From contig NZ_CP032829.1 of the NCBI RefSeq assembly GCF_003660165.1, positions 1,873,001-1,937,000 of the forward strand: DNA of 64,000 bases, read 5' to 3'. Under the pieces are notes generated by a model, which saw only the letters and a list, made by a program, of their open reading frames with translations, was not told where the DNA came from and ran no database searches. This DNA comes from Sphingomonas paeninsulae (lineage in GTDB: Bacteria; Pseudomonadota; Alphaproteobacteria; Sphingomonadales; Sphingomonadaceae). The position numbers and the translations under genes are program-made. Below, piece by piece: positions 18,468-27,345 of this stretch; the first letter of the stretch is position 1, and each line of letters starts with the position of its first letter.

Positions 18468-19187
18468 ATGTTTAACACGTTCGGCTCACCACCATCTGAT
18501 GTACGCCTTTTTGTGGGATACGGACCGATGCCCGCCCAGAACACCCGGCTATCGCAAAAATCGGTTGGTGATCGTGCTGATACGGGTGTTGCGAACCGCC
18601 TTCTCGACATCTCCATCGCTCTGGCGGCGCTTCTCTTTTTCGCACCCTTGATGATTTTGGTCGCTCTTGCGATCATGATCTCGGGTGGACCCGTACTGTT
18701 CCGGCAGATGCGACTGGGACAGGGTGGCGAGTTATTCACCTGTCTGAAGTTTCGAACGATGTACGTCGATGCCGAACAGCTCCTTGCCGATGTGCTCGCC
18801 AATGATCCTGTCGCGCGTGATGGCTGGGAACGCGAACATAAATTGCGGAGCGATCCACGGGTAAGTTTCGTAGGCCGTTTCTTGCGCAAGACGAGCCTCG
18901 ACGAACTGCCACAGTTGTTCAACGTGCTTGCCGGAAGCATGAGCATCGTCGGACCCCGTCCGATCGTCGCCGCCGAAGCACGGCGCTATGGCCGCTATAT
19001 CCAGACCTATTGCGAAGTGCGTCCCGGCATTACCGGGCTGTGGCAGATCAGTGGGCGTAACGAGACGAGCTATCGTCGGCGCGTGGCCTGCGATGTCGCC
19101 TATGTGCGGACCAAGTCGGCGGTGAAAGATTTGCTGATTATCGTGAAAACAATCCCTGCCGTGTGCATGGCACGGGGCGCTTACTAA
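18468..19187 (+). CDS. Undecaprenyl-phosphate sugar phosphotransferase (ExoY/WcaJ type), EPS priming enzyme
   Basis: Transfers a hexose 1-phosphate from a UDP-sugar to undecaprenyl phosphate, starting the repeat unit at the inner membrane. 239 residues from the ATG at 18468, which follows GGGGGGAG; a GTG 39 bases earlier is in frame but lacks such a site. One membrane segment (ISIALAALLFFAPLMILVAL) precedes the catalytic domain with LFRQMRLGQGGELFTCLKFR, FLRKTSLDELPQLFNVL, MSIVGPRPIV and RPGITGLWQISGRNETSYRR, all family signatures. The short form, without the five-helix N-terminal part of WcaJ, matches ExoY. Its 3' end overlaps that of the convergent phosphatase by four bases. Confidence 0.93.
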   Translation: MFNTFGSPPSDVRLFVGYGPMPAQNTRLSQKSVGDRADTGVANRLLDISIALAALLFFAPLMILVALAIMISGGPVLFRQMRLGQGGELFTCLKFRTMYVDAEQLLADVLANDPVARDGWEREHKLRSDPRVSFVGRFLRKTSLDELPQLFNVLAGSMSIVGPRPIVAAEARRYGRYIQTYCEVRPGITGLWQISGRNETSYRRRVACDVAYVRTKSAVKDLLIIVKTIPAVCMARGAY

Positions 19188-19948
19188 GCTTTCGCCTGAG
19201 CGCTCGTATCGACGATCCAGCATTGATCGCCCTGAAGCGCTACCGCTGATAACAGACCGGTTCGATAGGCACCCGTGTCCACGCCGATACGGTTTCTCCC
19301 AAAGAAGATACCATTTTCGTATATGGTGTGGCCGTGCACGATTATCGCGCCATGATCGTCCGAATTGTTGGTGAAGTCGTCGCGAACCCAGAGGCGATCT
19401 TCGTCGCATTGGTCCTGAAGCAGAACCCCCGGCCTGATTCCGGCGTGGACGAAGTAATATTGGCCGAACTGGATGTACGTGGGTAATCTACGAAGCCAGA
19501 CGATTACCCGTCGGGGAATGACGCGGCGTGCGAGTTTTATCATTGCCCGGCTATCATCGGTTTCGACTTTGGTGAGATCTGCGTGAAAACTTTTGAGCGT
19601 GGCGAGGCCGCCGTGTTCGAGCCAGAGATCCATCGCCAAATGATTGCCCCCAAGGGCATCGAGCATCGTCGTTTCATGGTTCCCCCGCAGGACGATGACG
19701 TGCGGGTCGGTTTTGAGCTGGATTAGCAGTTCGATGATCTTTGCCGAGGCGGGACCACGATCGATAAAATCGCCGAGGATGATAATGCGCGTGGAAATGT
19801 CCGGTCTGGCAGAAACGTCGGCACCGATGCGGTGGATCAGGTCATCGAGCAGATCGAGACGGCCGTGAATGTCACCGACCGCGTAAATGCGCAGTTCGCG
19901 ACCATCGGCCGTGCTGAATGTTGCTGAAGGGCGCGCGCCGGACTCCAT
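19184..19948 (-). CDS. Metallophosphoesterase, PP1/ApaH-like protein phosphatase
   Basis: 254 residues with all calcineurin-type metal motifs: AVGDIHGRLDLLDDLI, IILGDFIDRGPAS, VLRGNHETTML, YFVHAGIRPG and IIVHGHTIYE, plus RNRIGVDTGAY near the end as in bacterial serine/threonine phosphatases. Cytoplasmic. Many EPS loci encode a phosphatase opposing the tyrosine kinase, and the BY-kinase is about 2 kb away, so a regulatory role in export is possible but the substrate is not known. It is transcribed toward the sugar transferase. Confidence 0.88.
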   Translation of the reverse strand: MESGARPSATFSTADGRELRIYAVGDIHGRLDLLDDLIHRIGADVSARPDISTRIIILGDFIDRGPASAKIIELLIQLKTDPHVIVLRGNHETTMLDALGGNHLAMDLWLEHGGLATLKSFHADLTKVETDDSRAMIKLARRVIPRRVIVWLRRLPTYIQFGQYYFVHAGIRPGVLLQDQCDEDRLWVRDDFTNNSDDHGAIIVHGHTIYENGIFFGRNRIGVDTGAYRTGLLSAVALQGDQCWIVDTSAQAKA

Positions 19949-20007
19949 TGCCCCTCTTTAAGGCATTGTCCCGATACTGTCCTCTTTTTAGGCCCGTTTT
20001 AGGTTAT

Positions 20008-20256
20008 TCAGACCGAACGGACGGTCATGTACACCGCGAGGCCGATCAGCCCCCAGCATGCCACGGCGGCATAAAAGATAAACGCCATCCGGGCCGGACG
20101 TGACCATTGCTTTTGCTCAACCTGGCGACCCGCTGTAATCCGACGGGCGAGCTCGACATGCATCGGGTGCAATGCGTCCGAAATATCGTGCGACAGGGCG
20201 TCCGAAGGAGCGCCGAAACTTTCACGATATGGACTGGGTTTACGCTGAGCTGCCAT
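20008..20256 (-). CDS. Small single-pass membrane protein of unknown function
   Basis: 82 residues: a polar N-terminal half with DALSHDISDALHPMHVELAR, then a basic stretch and one membrane helix (FIFYAAVACWGLIGLAVYMT) near the C-terminus. The predicted topology leaves the long N-terminal part in the cytoplasm. No family is recognised. It sits between the phosphatase and the acyltransferase on the same strand with short gaps, so it probably belongs to that transcription unit. Confidence 0.6.
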   Translation of the reverse strand: MAAQRKPSPYRESFGAPSDALSHDISDALHPMHVELARRITAGRQVEQKQWSRPARMAFIFYAAVACWGLIGLAVYMTVRSV

Positions 20257-20310
20257 GTCCGTGATCTTGGGCCGAAATTGTAAAACATTCGTTAAAATCG
20301 AGGCGGGAAA

Positions 20311-21561
20311 TCAAACTCCGCCCGCGTCTTTTTGCATTGCCAGATAAAGCATCGCCATTACTCCGGTGACGATGATCAGGAACAGGCTGAGGCCGACGAT
20401 TCCGGCAAAGTTTTTGCGCATCTGCGTGGCGAACGACCTGCGTAATTTCCTGACGTCCTGTCGCGTATCGGCGGCCAGTGCGGCACCCTGTTTCTTTTGA
20501 TGCGGCATCAAAAGGGGGTTTTCCAGAAACCGTGACGATACCGCTGCAATTGCGATCGTAACCGGCAGGCTTATCAGGAGATTGGTCAGTCCCAGCTGAT
20601 CACGAGGGCCGACCGCGACCGCAAGCTGCTGGACCGGGAAGCTGTAAAGGTAAAGTCCGGGCAAGAGCGGGCGCAGGCGGTCGGATATTGCCTGATACGG
20701 TAGCGGGCGGAGACACAAATAGATCGAGAGATAAGCCACTGGCAGGGCGGAGAGGCAGTAGAACAGCGGCTTTGCGAGCCAGCCAGCATTGCCCCCCAGT
20801 GCGATCGCCGCAAGCAACAGCGCAGCTCCGGTTGCAAGGCGGCGGCCACGGGGAACGCGATTGCGAAACCGGTAGGTGAGGACGCCGGCCAGCCCACTGA
20901 GAAGAGTGCCCGGTGCCTGACCGCCGAGGACATAATTGGAAAAGCCGATAAGTGTCGAAGGCTGATGATCGGTTAGCTGGAGCGTAAGACAGGTCGCGAG
21001 GATCACAAAGGCCAGCCCAAACGGCAGCAAGAGCGTCATGCGCCGATCCTGTTTCATGACCGCTGCGGTCAGCAACAGGACGAGATATACCGGCACCGTC
21101 CAGACGATCGCGTTGACGATCGATGGCAGTGAGTTGAAATCGAACACGCCGGGCAAAGAGAATTGTGGAATGCCGACCAGGTTGAGGAGGTATATCCAGA
21201 GGTCGGAATCCGACATGTAACTCCTGAGCGAACTGCTTGTCGTCAGCGGGCCTATTATGAAAGCGGCGGCCAGAATGACAAATATATAGGCGGGCACCGT
21301 CCGGCGCAGGCGGGCCGAGACGAATGCCGAAAGACCGTGACGCTCGCGGCTTTGGGCGATTGAGAACCCCAGCAGCGCAAAGAGCGCGTCGCAGAAGAAA
21401 GACGGCAAAACCCAGAAAGGCCGGGTCGTCAGAAGCGCCACGCTATCGCTAACCTCGAAGCTATGGCACGCGATCAGCCCGAGGACCACAAGGACGCGAC
21501 ATTGGATCAGGCCGGGCATGCGGCCCTGCCGCCGCTCGATCGTCGCTCCTACCGAATGCAC
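20311..21561 (-). CDS. Membrane acyltransferase (acyltransferase 3 family)
   Basis: 416 residues with about ten membrane helices. Family features are the loop SARLRRTVPAYIFVILAAAF after the second helix, where acyltransferase-3 proteins carry R-R-x-x-P, and the C-terminal RFLENPLL. The conserved early histidine appears in VLGLIACHSFEV. Enzymes of this family O-acetylate or succinylate surface polysaccharides from the cytoplasmic face. Its presence predicts a decorated EPS, which would give the nearby SGNH hydrolase a substrate (inference). It is divergent from the chain-length kinase gene across about 195 bases. Confidence 0.85.
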   Translation of the reverse strand: MHSVGATIERRQGRMPGLIQCRVLVVLGLIACHSFEVSDSVALLTTRPFWVLPSFFCDALFALLGFSIAQSRERHGLSAFVSARLRRTVPAYIFVILAAAFIIGPLTTSSSLRSYMSDSDLWIYLLNLVGIPQFSLPGVFDFNSLPSIVNAIVWTVPVYLVLLLTAAVMKQDRRMTLLLPFGLAFVILATCLTLQLTDHQPSTLIGFSNYVLGGQAPGTLLSGLAGVLTYRFRNRVPRGRRLATGAALLLAAIALGGNAGWLAKPLFYCLSALPVAYLSIYLCLRPLPYQAISDRLRPLLPGLYLYSFPVQQLAVAVGPRDQLGLTNLLISLPVTIAIAAVSSRFLENPLLMPHQKKQGAALAADTRQDVRKLRRSFATQMRKNFAGIVGLSLFLIIVTGVMAMLYLAMQKDAGGV

Positions 21562-21756
21562 ATTATTGCTCCTGCGCTACGGCACACGCTCCGATAAGCG
21601 AACTGGCCAATAATGCAATTCATCGGTCAGTGTGAAGATTTACCAGACAGTTTACCATATTTTGGCGTTCTTTTTGCAGGCCAAGTCCAGTATCATGCGC
21701 TAAGCAATCAGTAATCGCTGGCGCACAACGGCTGGCCCGACGATGGGATACGAAAT

Positions 21757-23961
21757 TTGACGCTAATACCTGCGGAACCACATCCCGACGTCGCTGAACC
21801 TCAAGCCACCCTTGAAACAGCCGAATCCGCGGTCGGCAACAGCTCCCTCCTTCCCGATCCCCGATCGCTGCTGATTATATTCTGGCGGCGAATCTGGACG
21901 TTCGTGATCGTGTTCGCATTCATTATGGGGGCGGCGATTGCCTATGCGACGTTTGCACCAAAGCTTTACACATCGACTGCGTCGGTCCTGATCGAGCCGC
22001 GCAAAGCCGATATCGTGATGCCAAAGGAAGTGGCGCAGCCCGATCAGGCGGCACCTGCCGATTTCATCGACACCCAGATACTGGTTCTTGATTCTGCGCA
22101 GCTTTCGGAAAAGGTCGTGGCGGCGCTTGGCCTGACCGAGGATGCGCAATTCGGCGGAGGAGCATCGGACCAGGTCGAGGCACCGTCCCCTGCGCAAATC
22201 CGTATGCGTCTGGCGACTTCGGCACAACGATTGCAGTCGGCCGTCAATATTCGTCGTGCAGGTCAGACTTCGCTGATCGAGATTGCCGTTTCGACCCGTT
22301 CACCGGCCCAATCGGCGCGGATCGCCAATGAATATGTAAATCAGTATTTGTTGAGCATTTCCACCGCGAAACAAGCGGAGGATCAGCAGGAGAATGCGCA
22401 GATCGACAGCCGTCTGGGCCAATTGCGGGGCGAAGCCGAGACTGCCGATCGCAATCTTCAGATGTACAAGATCGCCAACGGACTGATGAGTTCCGAAGGC
22501 GCGACGATGGCTGAGCAGGAGGCATCGACGCTCAATCAACAGGTTGCGGCCTCCCGCGCTGCGCTTGCGGAGCGGCAGGGTCGCCTTGCGGCGGCGCGGC
22601 GACAGTTGACCAAGGGCGGCGGCGGCGGCGATGTCGCATCGGCGCTGAGTTCCGGAACGATCGGCGCGCTGCGTCAGCAGGAGGCTGACAGTAGCCGGAC
22701 GCTCGCACAATTGCATTCGCGTTATGGCCCACGCCACCCGGCGATCGCACAGGAGGAGCAGCGACTGGCCGACGTCCAGCGTCAGATCCAGCTCGAAATC
22801 GACCGCATTCTTTCGAGCCTCGAAGCAGAGGTGAACGTAGCTTCGTCAGGCCTGTCATCGCTATTGTCGAGCCAGAGCCAGTCCCGCTCGAAGCTTGCCG
22901 GAAACGCGTCGGCACAGGTCGGCTATATGGAGTTGGAGCGTAAGGCGATTGCTGCGCGGACGATTTATGAAGCGTTCCTCAACAAGTCACGCGGCACGGC
23001 AGCGCGCGACGGTATCGAGCGGCCGCTGGCATCGCTGTCTTCGCCCGCTGTGGCTGCAACCGCACCATCTTCGCCCAATGTCCGGCTGGCTTACCTTGTA
23101 GGGCTGATGTCGGCGCTGACTGCAGCGCTGCTTGCGGTAGCGCTTGCGGAGTTTCTCGATGGCGGCATTCGGACGAAGCTGGATGTCGAACGGCGATTGG
23201 GCGCGCGATATCTGGGCGCTGTGCCAGATGTCGAGTCCACGCTGGATGGGCTGCGCAGTACCGAAGAACCGCATGATTACATCGTCTCGCATCCACTCTC
23301 TACCTTTGCCGAGGCTCTTCGAAGTCTGCGAGCTTCGGTAACATTGCGCGGTAATCGCCGACCGAAAGTGATTGCGGTGACGTCGGCGTTGCCGCGCGAA
23401 GGCAAGACCACGACGGCGGTTAGCCTTGCACGGACGCTCGCCATGTCGGGCGCCTCAACGGTGTTGGTCGACTGCGACATCCGCCGCCATTCCGCGAGCG
23501 ATATTCTGCTCGAGGGGCGTGAGGGGCATCTGTTGGATGTTCTCGCAGGAACCGCATCGCTCGAGAGCTCGTTGTTGACTGACAGCGCAACCGATCTCAA
23601 GATTCTGGGCACGCACAGATCCCCCGAGGATGGTCGTGACCTGCTGGCACCCAGCCTCGTCGGCCCTTTGCTCGCTGCTCTGCGCACTCAGTTTGAATAT
23701 GTGGTAATCGACACAGCACCAGTGCTGGGGATTGCCGATGCACGATCGGTCGCGAGTCAGGCGGACGCAGTAATCCTGTTGGCGAGATGGCGGCGCACGT
23801 CGTTGCGTGCGGCCGATACTGCCCTCGACCTGTTGATGGGAACGCAGGCCAAGGTCGTTGGAGTTGCGCTGACAATGGTCGACATCCGCAAGTTTGGAAG
23901 TACCGGACAGGAAGATGTTTACGGTTACCACAAGAAGTTCAAAGGCTATTACGTCAACTGA
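21757..23961 (+). CDS. EPS chain-length determinant fused to a bacterial tyrosine kinase (Wzc/ExoP type)
   Basis: 734 residues. Wzz domain: first membrane helix FVIVFAFIMGAAIAYATF near residue 50, a long periplasmic coiled coil, and a second helix AYLVGLMSALTAALLAVAL near 450. The cytoplasmic BY-kinase has Walker A around Lys550 (ALPREGKTTTAVSLA), Walker A' with Asp572/Asp574 (VLVDCDIRRHS) and Walker B in VVIDTAPVLGIADARS. The tail YGYHKKFKGYYVN has four tyrosines that could be autophosphorylated. It controls polymer length and works with the outer-membrane exporter. The start is a TTG at 21757; the nearest ATG is out of frame. A GH16 glycanase gene follows 36 bases later. Confidence 0.93.
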   Translation: MTLIPAEPHPDVAEPQATLETAESAVGNSSLLPDPRSLLIIFWRRIWTFVIVFAFIMGAAIAYATFAPKLYTSTASVLIEPRKADIVMPKEVAQPDQAAPADFIDTQILVLDSAQLSEKVVAALGLTEDAQFGGGASDQVEAPSPAQIRMRLATSAQRLQSAVNIRRAGQTSLIEIAVSTRSPAQSARIANEYVNQYLLSISTAKQAEDQQENAQIDSRLGQLRGEAETADRNLQMYKIANGLMSSEGATMAEQEASTLNQQVAASRAALAERQGRLAAARRQLTKGGGGGDVASALSSGTIGALRQQEADSSRTLAQLHSRYGPRHPAIAQEEQRLADVQRQIQLEIDRILSSLEAEVNVASSGLSSLLSSQSQSRSKLAGNASAQVGYMELERKAIAARTIYEAFLNKSRGTAARDGIERPLASLSSPAVAATAPSSPNVRLAYLVGLMSALTAALLAVALAEFLDGGIRTKLDVERRLGARYLGAVPDVESTLDGLRSTEEPHDYIVSHPLSTFAEALRSLRASVTLRGNRRPKVIAVTSALPREGKTTTAVSLARTLAMSGASTVLVDCDIRRHSASDILLEGREGHLLDVLAGTASLESSLLTDSATDLKILGTHRSPEDGRDLLAPSLVGPLLAALRTQFEYVVIDTAPVLGIADARSVASQADAVILLARWRRTSLRAADTALDLLMGTQAKVVGVALTMVDIRKFGSTGQEDVYGYHKKFKGYYVN

Positions 23962-23997
23962 TCGAGCACAGACTGATCGAACATCGGGAGATCGGAC

Positions 23998-24803
23998 ATG
24001 AAGCGGAGTTTCATTCGGGTTGCGGCCTGTCTCTGCACGTTTTTGACAACCAGTTCGATCATGGCAGCACCCGAGACGCATGGACGGCAAGTGGCAGCGC
24101 AAACGGGCGGCTCGTTCTTCGACCCATTCGATCGTCTCGACACCGGACGCTGGTATATTTCGGACGGCTGGACGAACGGCGATCATCAGGGTTGCACCTG
24201 GTCACGCAACAATGTGTCGGTGTCCAAGGGCATCCTGCAACTGGTACTTGGTAAGGCCACGGATCGTTTGCGGCCTTATCGCTGTGCTGAAATCAAGACC
24301 AACGCCAGCCTGGGTTATGGCGTCTATGAAGCGCGCATTCGGACGGCTGGGGGTCTGGCCTCAATTCGGCAATGTTTACCTATTCGGGCCAGCCGCTGAC
24401 GTCGGTGCATGATGAGATCGACTTCGAGTTTCTGGGCAAGGCCACCAGTTCGGTGCAACTTAACTATTATGTTGGTGGACGCGGGGGCCGTGAATCGGTT
24501 CCCGCGCTGGGATATGACGCGACGACCGGCTTTCATAACTATGTGTTCGATTGGTCTGCACGCGGAATAAAATGGTATATCGACGGGCGTCTGGTCCGCG
24601 AATCCAACGGGCCGGACCTTCCCGTCACGCCCGGCCAATTCTTTCTTTCCCTGTGGAACGGAACGAAGAACGTCGATGGCTGGCTGGGGGCGTTCGACCC
24701 ATCGAAAACCCCCGTGGCAATGGATATCGACTGGATCGGGTTCACCCGTGAGGGCGAACGCTGTCTATTTCCGCAATCGATAACCTGCACCGCACAGAAG
24801 TAA
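23998..24803 (+). pseudogene. Secreted GH16 glycanase (ExoK-like), frameshifted at a G run
   Basis: The first frame (23998-24399) gives a signal peptide (ACLCTFLTTSSIMAAP) and the GH16 start with FDPFDRLDTGRWYISDGW and YGVYEARIRTAGG. The second frame (to 24803) continues with MFTYSGQPLTSVHDEIDFEF, containing the GH16 catalytic E-I-D-F-E, then FHNYVFDWSARGIKWYIDG and MDIDWIGFT. Adding one G to the five-G run at 24349-24353 restores GGSGLNSAMFTY and a 268-residue enzyme. ExoK-type enzymes cut or trim EPS. As written the protein ends before the active site. The gene lies just after the kinase and ends nine bases from the convergent barrel gene. Confidence 0.85.
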
Positions 24804-24812
24804 CGCCGCCGT

Positions 24813-26114
24813 TTAGAGGGCGAAGCGCACCGCGATGCTGCCGGTAAACGCATTATAGCGAAGGTAAGTGCTGTCCGATGTGCGGGCCGCGTAGCCGACA
24901 TTTCCGCTAACGGAGAAATGCCGGTTGATAAGATAGCGTGCGCCGGCACCGACCGAATATTGGTTCCCGCCTATGCCGATACCATTGGGCGTGAAGTGCC
25001 CATAGTCAGCGTTCCCCGAGATTATGATGTAGCGATATAGTTCATGATCGACCGAAATGCTGAAGTCGCTGAGCGTGTTGCCGGCAAAGTCAGGTGAGCT
25101 CGAATCTTCGACTGAACGGCTTGCGCGTACGCGGATGGATGTCAGCGGTGTGACGTTCCATAGCACGTCGGCATTGTAGGAAAGGCCACCCACGTTATTC
25201 AGAAGCGGATCGTGATATTTGCGGCTGAGATAGCCGACCTGCACGTTGCCGAAGACAAGGCGGGTCAGTTCGAGAGTGATACCACCCTGTAGAGTCAGCC
25301 CCGTAGAGTCGCGGTTGATGTCTCCGGGCAGAAAGCTCGGTTTGCCCGGACGAACGTTGTAGAGATCGTCATCATAGCGAGCGGTAAAGATCAGGCCAAG
25401 GCCGTTGCGCAGGTCGTATTGCGCACTGCCGCCGACGCTGATTACGCGATCGTCGCGAAAGTTCTGATCGACGACGAGTCCGCCAGCAAGCTCTGCGTCG
25501 TGATAGTTGTGATACTCCACCGAAGTATTCGCGTTGAGTGACAGCTCGTTGAAACTGCGGGAAGCGCCAATGCCAGCGTGATAAACTTCGTAACGAACCG
25601 GCTCCACCGAGCCCTGGAAACTTCCAAGGCTGGAGCGGCTCTCAACAAATCTACCGGCGGACACATCGGCACGTACTTGAGTCTCACGCGAGATGTCATA
25701 CGCTCCGGCCAGCGACGCGCCATATTGGGTCGCGTTTTCGCTTGTGAGGTTGGCGTGAACGTCCTGTGTCACATACACCCGGCCCTGAAGCTGGTTTCGC
25801 GACCAGTTGCTGCGCACGACGACTTCGGGTGTCACAGACAGATAGACATCGCTGCGCTGATCGGTGTCGGTTGCGAGATAATTGTTCGTGGCAGAGGCGG
25901 TTGCGGTTACCGCAGGAAGGAGCGTGAACGACCCCAGCGGTGTTCCGAGCGGGTCGTAGTCGGGCCGCGCGCGATCGGCGACGCCCTGACCTGAAATTAC
26001 CGTTTGTGCGGCGGCGGGCGTTGCCATGATCAGCGTGGTTACCGACGCGCTCAAGGCCAAAAACGACAGAATTTTCAAAGACGGAACCCCCACACCTGCG
26101 GTTTTTAGTGTCAC
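24813..26114 (-). CDS. Outer-membrane beta-barrel protein (BBP2/DUF2320-like) of the EPS locus
   Basis: 433 residues from a GTG at 26114, or 421 from a TTG at 26078 that follows GGGGG and gives a cleaner signal peptide (LKILSFLALSASVTTLIMAT, then PAAAQ). The mature part is a chain of amphipathic strands rich in Tyr, Asn and Gly, ending in VRFAL, a typical beta-barrel C-terminus. Similar proteins occur beside Wza/Wzc genes in exosortase-linked EPS loci and are thought to help the polymer cross the outer membrane. The function here is inferred from context. It is convergent with the GH16 gene. Confidence 0.82.
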   Translation of the reverse strand: MTLKTAGVGVPSLKILSFLALSASVTTLIMATPAAAQTVISGQGVADRARPDYDPLGTPLGSFTLLPAVTATASATNNYLATDTDQRSDVYLSVTPEVVVRSNWSRNQLQGRVYVTQDVHANLTSENATQYGASLAGAYDISRETQVRADVSAGRFVESRSSLGSFQGSVEPVRYEVYHAGIGASRSFNELSLNANTSVEYHNYHDAELAGGLVVDQNFRDDRVISVGGSAQYDLRNGLGLIFTARYDDDLYNVRPGKPSFLPGDINRDSTGLTLQGGITLELTRLVFGNVQVGYLSRKYHDPLLNNVGGLSYNADVLWNVTPLTSIRVRASRSVEDSSSPDFAGNTLSDFSISVDHELYRYIIISGNADYGHFTPNGIGIGGNQYSVGAGARYLINRHFSVSGNVGYAARTSDSTYLRYNAFTGSIAVRFAL

Positions 26115-26210
26115 AAATCACGACCTTCGACAAGGCTCAATCGCGGGGCTGGCGCGACAGCGATTACCAAATTCGGACATGTTTCCAAGGGCGACGGGGA
26201 CAGATCGCCC

Positions 26211-27188
26211 CTAGCTTTGGAACAGGCCAAGTTTGCGCAAGCCGTTGCGGCAGGCCCGCGCGGCGTTGACGATTAATTGCGCCGGACGATAGCCAATCGA
26301 CCGATAAAGCCGGTTCTGGCCGCCGCTCGGAATCGCGAATCCCGGATTGATCGTGTGCAACCACGCTATAACGTCGCTTCCCTCGCGGATGTTATGGGCA
26401 CCGATCCGCAGCGCGAGCGCCCAGATATTGTTCGACATTGCCGCTTTACGACGTGGCGTCGCCAGCTTGTGATGATCGAGCAACCGCAGGATTTTGCGAT
26501 ACATCTGGAGTTCCTGCCAGTTCGTCACCACCGCCGTGGAGCCGGGCTGAAACTGGATACGCTGTTTGCCATGATGCCGGTGCATGAGGGTCGGTTGTTC
26601 CCAGGCCAGCACAGTCGGCATCTTCAATGCGCATTCCAGAATGAACATTCTGTCGTCGCGAAACGCAAATTCGGGCCGATGAGAGACATCCTGCAAGAAT
26701 TCGCGGCGGAAAAGATAGGCCGAATAGTGCGAACTGTCGCATTCGCCGAGTTGCTGGGCGAGGAAGTCGCCGCAGTCTTCCCAGGAGTGCAGCACCTGAG
26801 TGCCGGAATCGAGGTAGCAGGCCTGATAGCCCGCCACGCAAATATCGGGTCCATGGTTAAGCGCGAACGCGAGCTGTGCCGAGACCGCATCGCCGATCAG
26901 GAGATCGTCTGAATCGAGGAATTTTACATATGTTCCCGAAGCAGCGGCGATCCCGGCGTTGACGGCGGCGGCCTTTCCCCAGTTCTCCTGGCGGATCGCG
27001 GTAATTCCCGGTTGAGTCGACAGCCATTTCCATGTCGCATCGGTGCTGCCGTCATCGACCACAATAATTTCGATACGATCGCTGCGCGGGCAGGATGCTA
27101 TCGCTTCGGGCAGACTCCAAAGCCGGTTGAACGTCGGAATGATTATCGAAAGGTCCACGCGTCGAATCCTCGTCTCGATGCCATCCAC
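26211..27188 (-). CDS. Family 2 glycosyltransferase
   Basis: 325 residues. GT2 landmarks: LSIIIPTFNRLWSLPEAI, IIVVDDGSTDATW, NWGKAAAVNAGIAAASG and the metal site YVKFLDSDDLL. The C-terminal part has AYLFRREFLQD and FAFRDDRMFILECALKM, a plausible acceptor-side acidic block. It is on the minus strand upstream of the barrel gene, with about 100 bases between that hold a truncated-looking copy of a palindromic repeat. It probably adds one EPS sugar. Confidence 0.83.
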   Translation of the reverse strand: MDGIETRIRRVDLSIIIPTFNRLWSLPEAIASCPRSDRIEIIVVDDGSTDATWKWLSTQPGITAIRQENWGKAAAVNAGIAAASGTYVKFLDSDDLLIGDAVSAQLAFALNHGPDICVAGYQACYLDSGTQVLHSWEDCGDFLAQQLGECDSSHYSAYLFRREFLQDVSHRPEFAFRDDRMFILECALKMPTVLAWEQPTLMHRHHGKQRIQFQPGSTAVVTNWQELQMYRKILRLLDHHKLATPRRKAAMSNNIWALALRIGAHNIREGSDVIAWLHTINPGFAIPSGGQNRLYRSIGYRPAQLIVNAARACRNGLRKLGLFQS

Positions 27189-27345
27189 GCAACGCCATTA
27201 TCGTCATTGCCGACCGCTCCCCGCCCGTCAACGAACGCTGAAATCCGAAATTATGGTTACCCAAAACAGCGCCGATTTGGGACAGTGATACCGTGACGCC
27301 TGCGGTGTGCTTGCGCCCCGTTCACGCGAGCGGCAGTGCTGGCGC

